Shown: piece after piece, positions 6,166 through 6,399 of the stretch
Layout: each line of letters begins with the position of its first letter
Numbering within the stretch: position 1 is the first letter of the stretch
From: G020348385 sp964580235
Lineage (GTDB): Bacteria; Acidobacteriota; Aminicenantia; Aminicenantales; Aminicenantaceae
NCBI GenBank assembly: GCA_964580235.1
Contig: CAZOJY010000156.1
Span: 1-6,399, forward strand
Length of the DNA stretch: 6,399 nucleotides
Direction of reading: 5' to 3'
Notes under the pieces: model-generated
Told to the model about the DNA's origin: nothing
Database searches by the model: none
The model's input: the letters and a program-made list of their open reading frames with translations, nothing else
Position numbers and translations under genes: made by a program

Positions 6166-6399
6166 ATGATCACCAGAAGATTATTCTTGCGAATTACAAT
6201 TATCTTGTTTATGACAATAAGCATTGGCACAGCTCCCAATCTTTTTGCCCAGAAAGAAATAGATTTTACACTGGATTCGGCGGTTGAAATCATGATGGAG
6301 AGCAGCTACCGGATTAAGCTGCTCAAGATGGAGATAGAACAGAGAATGATAAGTATTTCGTTTTTGTGTTTGTCCTTAATTCTTCACAATTTTCCTTAA
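6166..6399 (+). CDS. N-terminal fragment of a TolC-family outer-membrane efflux protein, apparently broken
   Basis: The 77 residues begin with a Sec signal peptide: R4, R5 and R9, a hydrophobic core at 10-23, and likely cleavage after LFA at residue 28. Then comes IDFTLDSAVEIMMESSYRIK (32-51), the typical start of TolC/OEP channel proteins ('TLd.Av..al..S..ik'), which form the outer-membrane duct of RND or ABC efflux and type I secretion systems. A complete member has about 400-500 residues. After residue 60 (base 6345) the text turns into SISFLCLSLILHNFP, which does not fit the helical coiled coil expected there, and a TAA closes it at 6397-6399. No simple frameshift restores the family sequence within the window. 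It looks interrupted by foreign or rearranged DNA at about 6342-6350. A strong ribosome-binding site, a TATAAT and an operator-like dyad precede it. Confidence 0.7.
   Translation: MITRRLFLRITIILFMTISIGTAPNLFAQKEIDFTLDSAVEIMMESSYRIKLLKMEIEQRMISISFLCLSLILHNFP

Noticed and set aside
6066..6293. Open frame of 75 codons on the minus strand opposite the TolC-like start
   Set aside because: It runs antisense to a well-supported signal peptide and ribosome-binding site and through a palindromic repeat. It has no start signals of its own.

Overview
The window looks like part of a Gram-negative bacterial genome. The evidence is a Sec-exported lipoprotein, a second large Sec-exported protein and the N-terminus of a TolC-type outer-membrane efflux protein. 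The lineage cannot be fixed from the sequence. The style (AT-rich spacers, a large TPR-rich exported protein, the wording of the TolC start) would suit an FCB-type bacterium, but this is only an impression. Composition is uneven: bases 1-960 and the spacer 5820-6165 are visibly AT-rich, while the large central gene is closer to balanced.

Layout. (1) Bases 1-803, + strand: an alpha/beta-hydrolase of the 'HGG...GPGQG...GISMGG' type. It is open at its 5' end and stops just after the catalytic acid, without the C-terminal segment that should carry the catalytic His. (2) Bases 787-909, + strand, another frame: the last 40 or so codons of a GNAT-like acetyltransferase, fused onto the broken hydrolase. 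(3) Bases 965-5819, - strand: a two-gene operon. A 224-aa lipoprotein (start re-assigned to 5819) is followed after one base by a 1392-aa exported protein. That protein has a signal peptide, seven contiguous 34-residue TPRs, a Pro-rich linker, long helical regions, a glycine-zipper hydrophobic segment and a C-terminal domain with a GSSSMDLDL motif resembling nucleotidyltransferases. (4) Bases 5820-6165: a divergent intergenic region with two perfect TATAAT boxes (one per strand), a 16-bp inverted repeat and a long imperfect hairpin. (5) Bases 6166-6399, + strand: a TolC-family start with a strong ribosome-binding site, which departs from the family after about 60 residues and stops at the last base of the window.

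The most interesting unit is the lipoprotein plus giant exported protein pair. Its order (export signal, repeat scaffold, glycine-zipper segment, small C-terminal catalytic-looking domain) resembles the logic of polymorphic toxins or large surface effectors. No immunity gene follows it, because the next genes converge from the other strand, so the toxin reading is only a hypothesis. Both outer genes are broken relative to their families, which suggests rearrangement at both flanks, or assembly junctions. No rRNA, tRNA, CRISPR array, complete insertion sequence or convincing intrinsic terminator was seen.
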